A program made the translations under genes and the position numbers. From the NCBI GenBank assembly GCA_016217775.1, contig JACRGG010000053.1, forward strand, positions 1 to 6,546: a DNA stretch of 6,546 nt, written 5' to 3'. How positions within the stretch are numbered: position 1 is the first letter of the stretch; every line of letters starts with the position of its first letter. Shown here one piece after another: positions 5,534 through 6,546 of this stretch. The notes under the pieces are model-generated. The model was not told the DNA's origin, did not search any database, and was given only the letters and a program-made list of their open reading frames with translations. This stretch comes from Microcaldota archaeon (GTDB lineage: Archaea > Micrarchaeota > Micrarchaeia > Norongarragalinales > UBA97).

Positions 5534-6546
5534 TTGCCCTTTTCTCCCCCTGCTCCATCCGCAACCCCGAGTGCGTGAAACAACGCCGACGCCTTGTTCT
5601 GCGTTTCAACAAATTCTTTCTCCGCAACGCTGTCGTACACTATTCCAGCCCCGGCTTGAACAAACGCTTTCTTCCTATCGGCAAACAAGGTGCGGATTCC
5701 AATCGCGAAATCCGCGTTTCCATTCGAGGAGAAATACCCGACTGCCCCCGCGTACGGTCCGCGGGAAGTTTTTTCCAACTCCTTGATTATTTCAATAGCA
5801 CGGATTTTCGGCGCACCCGAAACGGTTCCCGCCGGGAAAATAGAGTTGAACGCGTCAAAACACGTTTTTCCTTCCGCTAATTCTCCGGTGACTAGAGACG
5901 CAATGTGCTGCACGCGCGAAAACTTGTGCACCTCCATTAGCTTGGGTACTTTAACCGAGCCAATCTTGGCTATTTTGCCGACGTCGTTGCGAGTCAAATC
6001 AACCAGCATCAAGTGCTCCGCGCGCTCTTTAGGGTCCGACAATAACTCTTTTTCCAGAGCCGCGTCCTCCAATGGCGTTTTCCCCCGCACTCGCGTGCCC
6101 GCAAGCGTCGCGTAGCTTGAAATCGCGCGGCCCTCCACACGAATCAAGTTCTCCGGGCTCGAACCCACGACGTGCCTGTCGCCGAACTTCAAGTAGTACA
6201 AGTACGGCGAGGGATTAGTTTGCTTTAACCGCGTATAAAACGGGAGAAAATCCCCGGAGTAATCCATTTCAAAGCGCCGCGAGAGAACCGTCTGGAAAGT
6301 CTCCCCCGCGCGAATGTATTCCTTCGCTCGTTCGACCAGTTCACAATATTTTTTCTCCCCAAAATTAGTTTTAACCGCCCCAACCTTAAGCGGCGCCAGT
6401 TGTTCTTGAGAGTCTTTCAGATGCGACTTTATTTGCGCGAGCCTGTTTTCGCGCAAGTAAGCGTACTTCACTGTTTTCTTTCTGTGGTCGTAGATTATGG
6501 CATCGTCGAAAACCCCGAATTGAAAGTCCGGGAATTTAATTTCATC
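5530..6546 (-). CDS. trpE: Anthranilate synthase component I, C-terminal 338 residues
   Basis: The frame is open to the right edge, so the true start and the N-terminal region, including the expected tryptophan feedback site (an LLES-type motif), are outside. The visible part is the chorismate-binding domain. It shows GSSPENLIRVEG, then TLAGTRVRGKTPLEDAAL, KELLSDPKERAEHLMLVDL, TRNDVGKIAKIG, FPAGTVSGAPKIRA, and the C-terminal RGPYAGAVGYFS, IGIRTLF and QAGAGIVYDSV. The residue before Gly-Thr in the AGT motif is Ala. Anthranilate synthases have Ala there, where aminodeoxychorismate synthases (PabB) carry a catalytic Lys, so this is TrpE. It makes anthranilate from chorismate with TrpG. The stop TGA overlaps the trpG start, which suggests coupled translation. 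Any upstream promoter or leader lies outside. Confidence 0.93.
   Translation of the reverse strand, partial: DEIKFPDFQFGVFDDAIIYDHRKKTVKYAYLRENRLAQIKSHLKDSQEQLAPLKVGAVKTNFGEKKYCELVERAKEYIRAGETFQTVLSRRFEMDYSGDFLPFYTRLKQTNPSPYLYYLKFGDRHVVGSSPENLIRVEGRAISSYATLAGTRVRGKTPLEDAALEKELLSDPKERAEHLMLVDLTRNDVGKIAKIGSVKVPKLMEVHKFSRVQHIASLVTGELAEGKTCFDAFNSIFPAGTVSGAPKIRAIEIIKELEKTSRGPYAGAVGYFSSNGNADFAIGIRTLFADRKKAFVQAGAGIVYDSVAEKEFVETQNKASALFHALGVADGAGGEKGK

Noticed and set aside
5481..6115. Plus-strand open frames antisense to trpE
   Set aside because: Shadows of trpE; no motif and no start signal of their own.

Overview
The window looks like a piece of an archaeal chromosome, perhaps from a small-genome (DPANN-type) lineage. 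The supporting signs are a compact VapB-type antitoxin, a stand-alone NYN nuclease, GTG/TTG starts, Shine-Dalgarno sites of the GGAGGTGA type, and TATA-like boxes placed sensibly before sod and vapB. No rRNA, tRNA or phylogenetic marker is present, so the placement is tentative.

Right half (about 3127-6546, minus strand): a tight tryptophan biosynthesis cluster read in the order trpE (N-terminus beyond the window), trpG, trpD, trpC. trpE and trpG overlap by ATGA, trpG and trpD abut (TAAATG), and trpC follows 16 bases after trpD. Together they take chorismate plus glutamine to anthranilate, add phosphoribose, and later make indole-glycerol phosphate. The TrpF step and tryptophan synthase (TrpA/TrpB) are not encoded here. 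Next on the same strand, with its own TATA-like box and Shine-Dalgarno site, is an Fe/Mn superoxide dismutase gene with all four metal ligands (2399-3022).

Middle (1200-2370, plus strand): a complete VapB-like ribbon-helix-helix antitoxin preceded by a near-palindrome that could be its operator. It runs by a TTGA overlap into the first 23 codons of a VapC PIN toxin, which stop early. After this toxin remnant comes a TTG-initiated NYN-domain (LabA/DUF88-like, PIN-fold) nuclease gene that converges on sod.

Left part (1-1100, minus strand): a two-transmembrane protein of unknown function. Its upstream coding seems to lie in another frame across a run of seven T, which suggests a frameshift. Beyond it is the start of an AT-rich gene for a secreted protein that runs off the window. 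No mobile element, CRISPR array or RNA gene was seen. The parts most worth a second look are the decayed vapBC locus beside an NYN nuclease and the homopolymer frameshift in the membrane protein.
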